Part shown: one piece after another, positions 27,054 through 35,894 of the stretch | Layout: each line of letters begins with the position of its first letter | Position numbering within the stretch: position 1 is the stretch's first letter | Assembly: GCF_001693385.1 (NCBI RefSeq) | Contig: NZ_CP016428.1 | Location: forward strand, 3,534,001-3,598,000 | Source of the DNA: Bradyrhizobium icense | GTDB lineage: Bacteria; Pseudomonadota; Alphaproteobacteria; Rhizobiales; Xanthobacteraceae | Direction of reading: 5' to 3' | Length of the DNA stretch: 64,000 nucleotides | The notes under the pieces: generated by a model | Database searches by the model: none | What the model was told of the DNA's origin: nothing | Seen by the model: the letters and a program-made list of their open reading frames with translations, nothing else | Translations under genes and position numbers: made by a program

Positions 27054-27624
27054 TTGTTTCTCAGCCTACGTCTGGAGAGATTTTCCGTTACGGTCTTTCA
27101 GCGCCGAAGCCTTCCGCGAGGGCTCCATGCTGGAACGATAGGGGCGGCGCCGGCGGGCTTCTTGAGCCAAATCAATGAGGAGACTGATTTCGAGAATCCA
27201 GGCGGCCCGGCGGCTGAGCCGCCTGCCGGGATCCGTTTGGCGGGGCCATCACTGCCGATATTCACGCTGCTGTTCGTAGCCACTACGGCTGCCCGAGTAG
27301 CGACGACGGGCTGCCTGGTATGATCTACTGGCGTCATCTTCTCCTGGGCGCATTTGTCACAGCCATGCTTACCGTCGAAAAATGCTGACCGGTACGACCC
27401 GGGTCGCAAGCCCGAACTAAGTCCCACACCCGAATTTGCCCACGCGGCGGCTGCACTGATCGCCCTCATGAACCGGGGCCTATCGGTGCGCTCGGATTCT
27501 CGCTTCGGTGCCGAATGGCACAGCCGAAGCGCGATCCGGCTACGCGTCAGGCCTCCCAGGAACAATTCAATAGCGCCCGAGTTCGTCTTCAAAATCAACA
27601 CGAACCTAACAGGGCGGTGAGGAC
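27054..27624. other. Intergenic region upstream of the stress-type operon
   Basis: A 571-bp gap between the divergent opgC-like and DUF3618 genes. It contains a GC-rich hairpin near 27205-27225 and a weak EcfG-like element (GGAAC at 27559-27563, 16 nt, then AGTT at 27580, where the consensus is CGTT). No ORF here has both an RBS and a protein-like sequence. Confidence 0.4.
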
Positions 27625-28653
27625 ATGGCACGATCCGTAGAGGAGCTACGACGGGACTCCGAGCAAAGCCGCGCGCAGCTTGCGGCAACCGTCGAGCGGC
27701 TGAGGGAACAGATCACCGACACTGCAGAAGACATCCGCTACAAGGTTTCGCCGGACGGCATCAAGGCCGAGGTTTCCGGCTTCATCAGTCACAAGACCCA
27801 GACTTGGCTTGGCGCGCTCAGGCAGCAAGCCATGGAAAATCCGATGCAGGCGATTGCTGCCGGCACCGCGATTGCGGTACCGGCGTTGCGGCTGGCCCGC
27901 GGTTTTCCGCTCCCGCTTTTGATGATCGGCGCGGGGCTCGCCCTGAGTTCGAAAACCGTGCGCGACCGCGCTGCGGAAGCGGCGGCGCCCGCCATCGAGA
28001 GGGCCCGGGAAGCTATGGACGAGACCGCGGCACGCGCGCAGTCCGTCGGCGATAGCCTGCGTCAGGCGGTATCCTCCACCCAGAGCCAGGCAGCCGCGAT
28101 GGCCGGCGACGCCCAGGAGGCCGCGGGCGAGATGGCGAGCGAGACGAGGGATCGGGCCGCCGAGACCGCTGATGCCGTCAGCGGCAAGGTCAGGGCCGGC
28201 ATGGATACCGCTTCTGAAATGGCCAATGACACTATCGAAATGGCGAAAGAAAAGATCGAGCGCGCCCGCTCCTCCGCCACCCGCGCGGCGACCACAGCAC
28301 CCGCAGCGGCAAGCAAGGTGATCCGCGACAATGCTGCATTGATCGGCGGCCTGGGAGTGGCGATTGGTGCGATCCTTGCTGCTTCGCTTCCCAGTACCAG
28401 GGCCGAGGCCGGCGTAATGGGTAAGGCGAGTGACAGCGCTAAACGCGCTGCCGGCACGGCAGCTCAATCCGGATTCGATGCGGCCAAGGACGCCGTCATA
28501 TCGGCTGCTGAAGCCGCGGCGAAAAGCGTTTCCGACGCCGACCTCGGCAAGCATGCCAGTCGGATCACCGAAGGCGTGACCGAGAGGCTCCAAGAAGTGG
28601 CCGACGACGTCGTGACGACGGCGTTTGATCCTTCCCGTAACCCGCATAGCTGA
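27625..28653 (+). CDS. DUF3618-containing membrane-associated helical protein
   Basis: A 342-aa protein. The N-terminal ELRRDSEQSRAQLAATVERL is the DUF3618 signature. A short hydrophobic region spans about residues 72-110 (IAVPALRLARGFPLPLLMIG). Residues 110-235 form a long Ala/Glu/Lys-rich amphipathic helix reminiscent of LEA or apolipoprotein-like repeats. A second hydrophobic hairpin, IGGLGVAIGAILAASLP, is followed by another helical stretch. The role is unknown. It heads a four-gene operon of similar composition with junctions from 12 bp gaps to 4-bp overlaps. Proteins of this type in rhizobia are often induced by general stress. Confidence 0.85.
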   Translation: MARSVEELRRDSEQSRAQLAATVERLREQITDTAEDIRYKVSPDGIKAEVSGFISHKTQTWLGALRQQAMENPMQAIAAGTAIAVPALRLARGFPLPLLMIGAGLALSSKTVRDRAAEAAAPAIERAREAMDETAARAQSVGDSLRQAVSSTQSQAAAMAGDAQEAAGEMASETRDRAAETADAVSGKVRAGMDTASEMANDTIEMAKEKIERARSSATRAATTAPAAASKVIRDNAALIGGLGVAIGAILAASLPSTRAEAGVMGKASDSAKRAAGTAAQSGFDAAKDAVISAAEAAAKSVSDADLGKHASRITEGVTERLQEVADDVVTTAFDPSRNPHS

Positions 28654-28665
28654 AAAGAGACCGCC

Positions 28666-29277
28666 ATGAGCGATTTGGACCTCAACACCCGTAACACGAA
28701 TTCCTCTCAGAACGAGAATACGGCTACCTCGCCCCAGAATTTGAAGGACCAGGCTGCGGATGCCGGCGAAGAGATGAAGCAGCGCGCCGGCGATGCGCTG
28801 AAGGCGTCGACGGAGATGGCGCGCGAAAAATTCAAGGAAGCGGCGGATGCCGCCAAGGACGTAGCGTCAGGAACTGCCGATCGTCTCCAGGAGCAGGCTG
28901 GCGAACAACAGCGTACGGGCGCGGATTTCATTGGCCGGCTAGCCGGCGATATCAGGAATGCGGCGCGCGCGTTCGAGAGTGATGCACCGTTTGCTGCCCG
29001 CAGCATCAATTCCGCGGCTGAATATGTTGACGAGGCCGCCGAAAAGATCCGCAACGGAAGTCTTCGCGATCTTCTCGATGGCGCGACAGATTTTGCAAGG
29101 CGGCAGCCTGCGGCTTTTCTCGGTCTCTCGGTGCTTGCCGGTTTCGCCGCTGTCCGCTTCCTGAAGGCATCCGGGAATCAGAGCTCTTCAACGCAAAGCT
29201 CTTCATCATCGTACTCGCCTCCACCGTACACGCCATCACCCTCCACCTCGTCCTCCTACAAAGCGGAGGCATCATGA
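28666..29277 (+). CDS. Helical stress-type protein with C-terminal membrane anchor
   Basis: A 203-aa protein. Its N-terminus is Asn/Thr/Ser-rich. Residues 25-135 are predicted amphipathic helix rich in Ala, Glu, Lys and Asp (MAREKFKEAADAAKDVASGT), then a single hydrophobic segment PAAFLGLSVLAGFAAVRFL, then a Ser/Pro-rich tail. It resembles proteins annotated as nutrient-deprivation-induced in rhizobia and DUF883-like proteins, but I cannot assign a defined family. It is second in the operon, 12 bp after the DUF3618 gene, and overlaps the next gene by 4 bp (ATGA). Confidence 0.82.
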   Translation: MSDLDLNTRNTNSSQNENTATSPQNLKDQAADAGEEMKQRAGDALKASTEMAREKFKEAADAAKDVASGTADRLQEQAGEQQRTGADFIGRLAGDIRNAARAFESDAPFAARSINSAAEYVDEAAEKIRNGSLRDLLDGATDFARRQPAAFLGLSVLAGFAAVRFLKASGNQSSSTQSSSSSYSPPPYTPSPSTSSSYKAEAS

Positions 29278-29669
29278 GCACCAAAACGGATCTTCGGACG
29301 ATCTCGAGCCTGCTGGGCGATGCGCTTTCGCAATTCGCCAAGCTGTTTCAAAACGAGGTCGATCTCGCCAAGGCTGAGCTTGGCGAGAAGGTTCAGCAAA
29401 TCGGTGTCGCCGTTGGTCTTGTCGCGGCCGGCGCCGTCCTCGTCGTTCCTGCAATTGTCATGGCCCTGTTTGCCCTTTCCTCGGCCTTGATCGCGGGAGG
29501 ATGGTCGCAGCCGGTCTCCTATCTGATCTCTGCGATCGTGGCCGCGGTGCTTGCGGCGATCCTGCTTGCGATTGGCATGAACCGGCTGGACGCGCGGAAT
29601 CTGACGCCGCGCGAAACGCTGCGGCAGCTTGAAAAGGACAAGGATACCGTGAAGGGAATGGTGCGATGA
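29274..29669 (+). CDS. Phage-holin-superfamily (PF07332-type) membrane protein
   Basis: A 131-aa protein. An N-terminal amphipathic segment SSLLGDALSQFAKLFQNEVD leads into two transmembrane helices (about residues 43-70 and 76-98) with the pattern of the putative actinobacterial holin-X family. A short basic tail follows. In non-phage contexts such proteins occur in stress or envelope operons and are not lytic. It is translationally coupled at both ends through 4-bp overlaps with the flanking genes. No phage genes are nearby. Confidence 0.85.
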   Translation: MSTKTDLRTISSLLGDALSQFAKLFQNEVDLAKAELGEKVQQIGVAVGLVAAGAVLVVPAIVMALFALSSALIAGGWSQPVSYLISAIVAAVLAAILLAIGMNRLDARNLTPRETLRQLEKDKDTVKGMVR

Positions 29670-30418
29670 GGGCAACACAAGGGAGTTTCATAGATGGTCT
29701 GACGGCTGCTGCCCGAGACAATCCGCTTGCTGCGGCCCTGATCGGAGGCGGCGCACTTTGGCTACTTATCGGCAATGACAAGCTGAAGGAGGCGGCGAAC
29801 TCGGTCAAAGCCGCTGCCGCTCCGCTTGCCGATACGGCTGCGCGCGGTCGAAGGGCCAAATTCGAGAACAGCTACAATCCCGCCCGGGATCGAACTTCCC
29901 GAATGCAGGACGAAGCCTCGGGAGGCATTGGTGAAACCGTACGCAATGCTCGAAGCGCGGCTTCCGACACGATGGGGGATGCGGCGGATACGATAAGCGA
30001 CCGGTTCGAGGAAGGTGTCTCCGGTGCGCGGGAAATGTGGGACCGGCTGGGCAGGGCCCTGCCGCGGAGGGAAACGCTTGCTCAGGCGCAAACCTCGCTT
30101 TCCGATCTCCTCGAACGGCAACCGCTGGTCCTCGGTGCCGTCGGTCTGGCGATCGGCGCCACCGTGGCCGGGGCGTTGGCGAAGTCCCGCGTTGAAGACG
30201 AATGGGTCGGCGACCTCAGCGATAGTCTGAAGGCGGACCTAAATACCCGCGCCGGCGCCGTGTCGCAAAGCGTGAGAGAGGCTTCCGACACGCTCAAGGC
30301 CGAGTTCTCGGATGCCGGTGCCGAACTGGTCGATCGGGTCCAACAGGCGGGTCACGATGCGATGGACGCCGCTCGAGAAAAAGCGGACACGACGTCCCGG
30401 TCGACCAGTATCGGTTAA
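29666..30418 (+). CDS. Hypothetical helical protein, last gene of stress-type operon
   Basis: A 250-aa protein. An N-terminal hydrophobic segment AALIGGGALWLLIG is followed by a long charged helical region with Ala/Asp/Ser repeats (VRNARSAASDTMGDAADTIS). A second hydrophobic segment, VLGAVGLAIGATVAGALA, precedes a C-terminal amphipathic helix. The layout repeats that of the first gene of the operon, suggesting duplication or parallel membrane-tethered coiled structures. It has no enzyme motif and starts inside the preceding gene (4-bp overlap). Function is unknown. Confidence 0.82.
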   Translation: MRATQGSFIDGLTAAARDNPLAAALIGGGALWLLIGNDKLKEAANSVKAAAAPLADTAARGRRAKFENSYNPARDRTSRMQDEASGGIGETVRNARSAASDTMGDAADTISDRFEEGVSGAREMWDRLGRALPRRETLAQAQTSLSDLLERQPLVLGAVGLAIGATVAGALAKSRVEDEWVGDLSDSLKADLNTRAGAVSQSVREASDTLKAEFSDAGAELVDRVQQAGHDAMDAAREKADTTSRSTSIG

Positions 30419-30468
30419 AACGCTAGCAAAATCAGTGGCTTGTGAGAAATTCTGTCGCGTTCCCAGAA

Positions 30469-30654
30469 CTAGCCGAAAAATGCGGTGAGGACTGCCATGT
30501 CCGATCTGGCGGGAGCCTCGCCCCGCAGGTCGGCGTCGATGACCCGGCGGCACGCATCTACGGTGAGAGTGTCGCCGAGATCGTTCGCAGCGTCCAGAAT
30601 GGTCCAGGCGGTCTCGCCCGAAGGCCTTTCGTAGTCTTGACCCAACAGTGCCAT
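30469..30654 (-). CDS. Small conserved-type hypothetical protein (61 aa)
   Basis: A 61-aa acidic protein, MALLGQDYERPSGETAW onward, ending DMAVLTAFFG. Its composition and codon use look coding, although the RBS is weak (a GGGGAG 11 nt upstream). A longer frame to 30693 adds an N-terminus without support. It converges on the helical operon and may be a regulator or adaptor; no family is recognised. Confidence 0.55.
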   Translation of the reverse strand: MALLGQDYERPSGETAWTILDAANDLGDTLTVDACRRVIDADLRGEAPARSDMAVLTAFFG

Positions 30655-31009
30655 GGTCGTCTCACTCCCCAGTGGAGCAAACAGGATACCCAAGAGCTTT
30701 TAAAATCAGGATCGCGGCCTTGTGTGCATTTGAGCCGACCCGGTACCGACGGTTAACCAATGGCTCCACCCCGTTTGAGCTGGCCGACGGGGGCGCGGCA
30801 CCCCGTACCTTGACCTTTTGCCCGGCCGGCAGTAGATACCCGCCACCTGCTGCCGGCCCGTTAAATGCGGATATCCGGCGCGGCTTTGGATTCCCCCGAA
30901 CAATCGAGCCCGCTTGGCGGCTCATCCTTCGAGAGAGGGCTGGGCACTAGAGGGCTGTTCGGATTCGCTTTAAATCACAATCGTCTCACGAAGGACGCGG
31001 TAACCAACG

Positions 31010-31201
31010 ATGGCTTTCAGCCCGTTCAAATTCCTGCAGGAAGTGCGCTCGGAGACCGCCAAGGTCACTTGGCCGACTCGCCGCGAGACGACGATCACCA
31101 CGATCATGGTGTTCGTGATGGTTGCCTTGGCTTCGATCTTTTTCTTCATATCGGATTTGATCATCCGCTACGTCGTCACCTTCCTGCTGGGCGTCCAATG
31201 A
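31010..31201 (+). CDS. secE: Preprotein translocase subunit SecE
   Basis: A 63-aa single-spanning inner membrane subunit of the SecYEG channel. The amphipathic helix FLQEVRSETAKVTWPTRRET, the universally conserved SecE surface helix, is followed by one transmembrane segment. This is the short form usual in alphaproteobacteria. It overlaps the nusG start by one base if ATG at 31201 is used (TGATG), so the two are translationally coupled as in most bacteria. The usual upstream neighbour tRNA-Trp is displaced. Confidence 0.97.
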   Translation: MAFSPFKFLQEVRSETAKVTWPTRRETTITTIMVFVMVALASIFFFISDLIIRYVVTFLLGVQ

Positions 31202-31752
31202 TGAGCACCGGAACCCTTACGATGGACAAGCGCTGGTATATCGTTCACGCCTATTCGAACTTCGAGAAGAAGGTCGCGGAATCGATCCGCGAGCAGGCGA
31301 AGCAGCGCGGCCTCGAGGAACTGTTCGACCAGGTGCTGGTGCCAACCGAAAAGGTCACCGAGGTGCGCCGCGGCCGCAAGATCGACGCCGAGCGCAAGTT
31401 CTTCCCGGGCTACGTGCTGGTGAAGATGAAGCTCACCGACGAGGCGTTCCATCTCATCAAGAACACGCCCAAGGTGACCGGCTTCCTCGGCGCCGAAAAC
31501 AAGCCGATGCCGATCTCCGAAACCGAGGCGATGCACATCCTGCAGCAGGTGCAGGAAGGTGTTGAGCGGCCGAAGGCCACGGTGTCGTTCGAAATCGGCG
31601 AGAATGTCCGCGTGGCCGATGGTCCGTTCGCGTCGTTCTCCGGCGTGGTTGAAGAAATTGACGAGGCGCGTTCGCGCGTGAAGGTCGCGGTGTCGATCTT
31701 CGGCCGTGCTACGCCGGTCGAACTGGAATTCGGTCAGGTCGAGAAGGTCTGA
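31201..31752 (+). CDS. nusG: Transcription termination/antitermination factor NusG
   Basis: A 183-aa NusG. The NGN domain begins KRWYIVHAYSNFEKKVAESI and includes FFPGYVLVKMKL, which contacts the RNA polymerase clamp. The C-terminal KOW domain starts at GENVRVADGPFASFSG and binds Rho or S10. Three in-frame ATGs (31198, 31201, 31222) are possible; the last gives MDKRWYIV, the most usual NusG N-terminus, while the first two overlap the secE stop. The next genes, rplK and rplA, follow in the standard order. Confidence 0.97.
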   Translation: MSTGTLTMDKRWYIVHAYSNFEKKVAESIREQAKQRGLEELFDQVLVPTEKVTEVRRGRKIDAERKFFPGYVLVKMKLTDEAFHLIKNTPKVTGFLGAENKPMPISETEAMHILQQVQEGVERPKATVSFEIGENVRVADGPFASFSGVVEEIDEARSRVKVAVSIFGRATPVELEFGQVEKV

Positions 31753-31882
31753 TCGGAACGGCGCGAAGCCTGTCTTCGCGTCAACTAAGGCCGTGGAAGG
31801 GAGAAGGCGGTCGCCAACCGCGCTTCAACCGAACCACGGGCCCTGAAACCGCCGGCCCCGGCCGGCACAACAGGAGTGATAC

Positions 31883-32311
31883 ATGGCAAAGAAGGTGACC
31901 GGATACCTGAAGCTTCAGGTCCCGGCCGGTGCGGCAAATCCGTCGCCGCCGATCGGCCCCGCGCTTGGTCAGCGCGGCCTCAACATCATGGAATTCTGCA
32001 AGGCGTTCAACGCGCAGACGCAGAAGGAAGAAAAGAACACCCCGATCCCGGTGGTGATCACGATCTACGCCGATCGTTCGTTCACCTTCGAGATGAAGAC
32101 CCCTCCGATGTCGTTCTTCCTCAAGCAGGCCGCCAAGATCCAGTCCGGTTCGAAAGCTCCGGGCCGCGACAAGGCGGGCCAGGTGACCAAGGCGCAGGTG
32201 CGCGAGATCGCCGAGAAGAAGATGAAGGATCTCAATTGTGATTCCGTCGAATCGGCCATGAAGATGGTCGAGGGCTCCGCCCGTTCGATGGGTCTGGAAG
32301 TTGCGGGGTAA
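31883..32311 (+). CDS. rplK: 50S ribosomal protein L11
   Basis: A 142-aa L11. The N-terminal domain has [20 protein letters not shown], the Pro-rich site near the thiostrepton target, and the C-terminal RNA-binding domain has [19 protein letters not shown]. The protein forms the GTPase-associated centre and is needed for RelA activation. GGAGTGATAC precedes the start. The 130-bp leader after nusG has short hairpins that may include the L1 autoregulatory site, though I could not identify it with confidence. Confidence 0.98.
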   Translation: MAKKVTGYLKLQVPAGAANPSPPIGPALGQRGLNIMEFCKAFNAQTQKEEKNTPIPVVITIYADRSFTFEMKTPPMSFFLKQAAKIQSGSKAPGRDKAGQVTKAQVREIAEKKMKDLNCDSVESAMKMVEGSARSMGLEVAG

Positions 32312-32317
32312 CGGGCC

Positions 32318-33010
32318 ATGGCAATCGGAAAACGTTTGAAGAAGGTCCGCGAGGGCATCGACCGCGAGAAGCTGTATCCGCTCGCGGATGCCATCAAGAT
32401 GGTCAAGGAACGCGCCAAGGCGAAGTTCGACGAAACGATCGAGATCGCAATCAATCTCGGCGTCGATCCGCGTCATGCCGACCAGATGGTTCGTGGCGTC
32501 GTCAGCCTGCCGAACGGCACCGGCCGTACGCTGCGCGTCGGCGTGTTTGCCCGTGGCGCCAAGGCGGAAGAGGCCAAGGCTGCAGGTGCTGACGTCGTCG
32601 GCGCCGAAGATCTGGTCGAGAAGGTGCAGGGCGGCAACATCGATTTCGATCGTTGTATCGCCACCCCCGACATGATGCCGCTGGTTGGCCGTCTCGGTAA
32701 GGTGCTCGGCCCCCGCGGCATGATGCCGAACCCGAAGATCGGCACCGTGACCATGGACGTCGCTACCGCCGTGAAGGGCGCCAAGGGCGGCTCGGTCGAA
32801 TTCCGCGTCGAGAAAGCCGGCATCGTGCAGGCCGGCGTCGGCAAGGCGTCGTTCTCCGAGGAAAAGCTGGTGCAGAACGTGAAAGCGCTTGCGGATGCGG
32901 TGGCGAAGGCAAAGCCCGCCGGCGCCAAGGGCACCTACATCCAGCGCGTGGCGGTCTCCTCCACCATGGGCCCGGGCGTCAAGGTCGAGCCGGGCACGCT
33001 GCTCGGCTAG
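32318..33010 (+). CDS. rplA: 50S ribosomal protein L1
   Basis: A 230-aa L1, the mobile L1-stalk protein that helps release E-site tRNA and represses its own rplK-rplA mRNA. Typical blocks are [34 protein letters not shown] and the C-terminal [11 protein letters not shown]. It starts 6 bp after the rplK stop. A strong intrinsic terminator 28 bp downstream ends the unit, separating it from rplJL. Confidence 0.98.
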   Translation: MAIGKRLKKVREGIDREKLYPLADAIKMVKERAKAKFDETIEIAINLGVDPRHADQMVRGVVSLPNGTGRTLRVGVFARGAKAEEAKAAGADVVGAEDLVEKVQGGNIDFDRCIATPDMMPLVGRLGKVLGPRGMMPNPKIGTVTMDVATAVKGAKGGSVEFRVEKAGIVQAGVGKASFSEEKLVQNVKALADAVAKAKPAGAKGTYIQRVAVSSTMGPGVKVEPGTLLG

Positions 33011-33037
33011 TCCGTGACGGTTTAAGTGAATTGCAGG

Positions 33038-33068
33038 GGGCGGAATCGGGTGACCGATTCCGCCCTTT
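33038..33068 (+). terminator. Intrinsic terminator after rplA
   Basis: A perfect 12-bp stem, GGGCGGAATCGG (33038-33049) with CCGATTCCGCCC (33054-33065), has a 4-nt loop and is followed by TTTGCGTTTG. It ends the secE-nusG-rplK-rplA transcript. Confidence 0.85.
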
Positions 33069-33128
33069 GCGTTTGACGTCGCGTTTTCGTAGTCGTTGCG
33101 CCGCCGGACTTGGCAAGAAGGAAAAAGA

Positions 33129-34076
33129 ATGCCCGAGAAAGTCCTGATCTATTCGCGTTTTCCCAAAGCGCAGATGGAACGTTTTGGCGAACGCTTTGAG
33201 TTGTTGAACGCCGCGGGCAAGCCGCCCAACGAGGTGTTCTCGGCCGATCAACTCGCCGATATTCGCGCGCTGATCACGGCGGGCGGGACGCCGCTTCGCA
33301 GCGATGCTATGGACATGATGCCGACACTGGGCGCGATCATCTGCTACGGCACCGGTTATGACGGCGTCGACCTCGACGCTGCGGCGAAGCGCAATATCGC
33401 CGTGGCTCACAGCCCCGGCGCGAATGCGGCATCAGTCGCCGATATCGCTGTCACCCTGATGCTGGCCGCCACGCGACGGCTGCTCGTGGCCGACGATTAC
33501 GTGCGGGGCGGGAGTTGGGCAGCCGCAAAGCCGTCGCCGATGATGCGCCCGCAAGCGGGCATGCTTGGTCGCAGAATCGGTGTCTACGGAATGGGGGAGA
33601 TCGGCCGAAAGATCGCCGCACGCGTCGCCGCCTTCGAGACCGAGGTCGGCTATTTCAGCCGGCGCCAGCACGATGTGCCGTATCGGTATTTTCCGAGCCT
33701 GGATGCGCTGGCCGAATGGTGCAGCGTCCTGATGATCGCCGTGCGGGCAGGGGCGGATACTCATCACGCGGTGGACGCGAATATTCTGCAGAAGCTCGGC
33801 AAGGACGGTTACGTCGTCAACATTTCACGGGGCTCGGTGATCGACCAGCCTGCGCTAATCGCGGCGCTGACCGATCAGACCATCGCCGGCGCCGGCCTCG
33901 ACGTATACGCAAAGGAGCCGCATACGCCGGACGCCCTGACGGCGCTGCCCAATGTCGTGCTCTCGCCGCATATCGGTGGCCATACGCTGGAGTCGCATGT
34001 GGCGATGCAGAACTGCGTACTCGCCAATCTCGACGCGTTCTTTGCCGGCAGGCCGTTGCCGTACAAGGTGCCGTAG
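33129..34076 (+). CDS. D-isomer-specific 2-hydroxyacid dehydrogenase
   Basis: A 315-aa NAD(P)-dependent 2-hydroxyacid dehydrogenase, glyoxylate/hydroxypyruvate reductase type. The Rossmann motif is YGMGEIGRKI, and SRRQHD after strand 2 suggests NADPH preference. The catalytic triad lies in MIAVRAGADT (Arg), YAKEPH (Glu) and LSPHIGGHT (His). The start at 33129 follows AAGGAAAAAG. It sits between rplA and rplJ, is separated from rplA by a terminator, and is unrelated to translation. The natural substrate is not predictable. Confidence 0.93.
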   Translation: MPEKVLIYSRFPKAQMERFGERFELLNAAGKPPNEVFSADQLADIRALITAGGTPLRSDAMDMMPTLGAIICYGTGYDGVDLDAAAKRNIAVAHSPGANAASVADIAVTLMLAATRRLLVADDYVRGGSWAAAKPSPMMRPQAGMLGRRIGVYGMGEIGRKIAARVAAFETEVGYFSRRQHDVPYRYFPSLDALAEWCSVLMIAVRAGADTHHAVDANILQKLGKDGYVVNISRGSVIDQPALIAALTDQTIAGAGLDVYAKEPHTPDALTALPNVVLSPHIGGHTLESHVAMQNCVLANLDAFFAGRPLPYKVP

Positions 34077-34093
34077 TTCACACCACGGCTGAT

Positions 34094-35092
34094 TCAGCCG
34101 TTCATGATCACGGCGCGGGTTCGCCGCGCGGCATCGTGCTCGCCGACGAGCGCGGCGGGGTCGGTCGCCAACACCGCTTCGGGCAAGGCCAGCGGCTCGA
34201 TGCCTGCGAAGCGGCGATAGGCGGCGCCCATGATGGCAGCGGCAACGACGACCAGCGCCAAGAGGGGTGTTGGAAACAACATCAGCAGCGCAACGCAGGC
34301 AATCACGCCGACAACGGCGCCGATGATGGCGTAGTCCATTCCAGCCGTGCGCCGGAAAGCGCGGGCGGCGGCGTGTGTAACGCTGACAATGATGGCCGAC
34401 GGGATGGCCGTTGCGAGCAGGGTTGCCATGAAGAAATAGGCCGGTAGCGCCATTTGCGAAATCTGGTTGGCCCAGGCCGGATTCTGCGAACCACCGGTGT
34501 CCCATTGCGTCAGAAAGAACGTCACGAAGGGAATTGTGATCAACGCTACCAAGGCGGCCGGCACCATCGAGGCGATGGCGGTTGCAGCCATCGAGGTGCG
34601 GACCTGAACCGGTCCATCGAAGTTTGCGGGAATGGCCGGTGTGAGTGCGGCATCGGCAATTGCAGTATCGCCGTGACGGCCCCGGAGCATTTCGCGGCCG
34701 GCAAACTGGGCGTACAGAGTTGCGCTGATCATGCCGACGATGATCGGCAATATCGATGCGGTGAGGTGAGTGCCGTCCAGCGCCGGCGCGATATTGAGGT
34801 CTTGCGACAACGCAAAGGCATAGCCGACCGCTGCGGCGGCGCCGCCCATCAGCCCATAGACCATGCGCGTGGCGAGGCCGAACGAACGCAGCAGCCAGTG
34901 CCCGGCGGCAAGCAGGACGGCATCGACCGCGACGCGTGTCACGAAAATCTGAAATGCGCGGTCCGGAGAGGGCGGTTCGAGCTTGTTGGCCAGGAATACG
35001 CCAAGACCAAGCACCGACATGATGCCGTGGAATATGACGAGCACGATCAGTGCCGCGATAAAAGCACGGGCGGAATTACGGATAACGGGCAT
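34094..35092 (-). CDS. Hypothetical polytopic membrane protein
   Basis: A 332-aa protein with about eight hydrophobic segments: an N-terminal pair (residues 8-35), then MVYGLMGGAAAAVGYAFAL, ILPIIVGMISATLYAQF, MVPAALVALITIPFVTFFL, AYFFMATLLATAIPSAIIV and a long Ala/Val pair near 255-290. A short cytoplasmic charged tail follows. I do not recognise a family or transporter signature. It converges on the hydroxyacid dehydrogenase (17 bp between stops) and faces the long rplJ leader region. Function is unknown. Confidence 0.8.
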   Translation of the reverse strand: MPVIRNSARAFIAALIVLVIFHGIMSVLGLGVFLANKLEPPSPDRAFQIFVTRVAVDAVLLAAGHWLLRSFGLATRMVYGLMGGAAAAVGYAFALSQDLNIAPALDGTHLTASILPIIVGMISATLYAQFAGREMLRGRHGDTAIADAALTPAIPANFDGPVQVRTSMAATAIASMVPAALVALITIPFVTFFLTQWDTGGSQNPAWANQISQMALPAYFFMATLLATAIPSAIIVSVTHAAARAFRRTAGMDYAIIGAVVGVIACVALLMLFPTPLLALVVVAAAIMGAAYRRFAGIEPLALPEAVLATDPAALVGEHDAARRTRAVIMNG

Positions 35093-35894
35093 GGCGACGC
35101 TCTCCCTAGCGCGACAACGGAAGGGGGCGTCCGGCGCAGCTCGGTCTGAAACTGCAGGCGAGCGGTTGTGCTGCGGTTAACGCACGACCTCAGCGCTGCA
35201 GATCTGAACGGCGACATTAGGAGGCGGTTAGCGCAATTGTTAAATTTGCTTTCAGTGCATCCCGGCTGCCGGCGAAGACGAGCGAGACGACCCCGTGTGA
35301 CGGAACCGGCCAAAGAAAATTCGGAAGCTATTTTCTGACCAAATTTTGTGGGCAAGGCTGCCTGCCAACTGGTCTGAATTTTGCTCTTGGCAAGCCGGGA
35401 AAGACTCGGTAAACAATGGCTTCCGGGCGTGCTAGCCGTTGCTGGCACGTCCGTGCTCGCATTCCGAAAACCCGATACGGTAGGAGATCATTCCTTTCAG
35501 GACATCCGCATGGATTGCTCGAAAGGAAGGAAAACTCATCGCTTCGGTCGAGTGCGGCAGGGGTCCTTCGGCTTGCCGGAAGGCCTCGATCCTGTCCGAG
35601 ACTGCAGGCGCCCGCGAAGGAATTCAAGTTTCTTCAATGGCTTAATCTTTACAGCCTGCATAGACGGGTGAAGACCGGATTTCGCTTTAACGCCGCTTTG
35701 CAGCGGCGCCAGGGCTGATTTGGTTCGAACCTCGACACCCCGCGCCATCTGGTTCGGGAGGGCAGGCTTTTCAAATGTCGTCTGCCCGGCGTGTCCTTGA
35801 GACTGGTGTCTAGAGGTCAGGTTTGGGTGAGACGATGGGTGCAACCCGGTGGTCTCGCTCGTAAGCGAAGGCCGCCAACCGGAGAGAGCTTGCT
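35093..35894. other. Long intergenic region with rplJ leader
   Basis: An 802-bp gap between the divergent membrane protein and rplJ. Its right half contains several stable RNA hairpins, such as GGGCAG/CTGCCC around 35759-35789 and the two-step stem at 35829-35856, as expected for an rplJL leader. The left half has no ORF or repeat I can support; the promoter could not be fixed. Confidence 0.55.
35829..35856 (+). promoter_or_regulatory. rplJ leader: Putative L10-L7/L12 autoregulatory leader stem
   Basis: GAGAC (35829-35833) pairs with GTCTC (35852-35856), and inner GGGT pairs with ACCC around GCA. Asymmetric bulges (GAT and GGTG) could form a kink-turn. Position (about 40 bp before rplJ) and form fit the L10 leader to which the L10(L12) complex binds, but I judged this by eye only. 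Confidence 0.4.

Noticed and set aside
27249..27353. A 34-codon minus-strand frame (MRPGEDDASRSYQAARRRYS onward) in the gap before the stress operon
   Set aside because: No RBS, no terminator with a T tract and no recognised family; its Tyr/Arg/Ser look is weak evidence on its own.
29274..29669. Prophage remnant suggested by the holin-type protein
   Set aside because: No other phage gene, integrase or attachment repeat; the protein sits in a translationally coupled operon of stress-type helical proteins.
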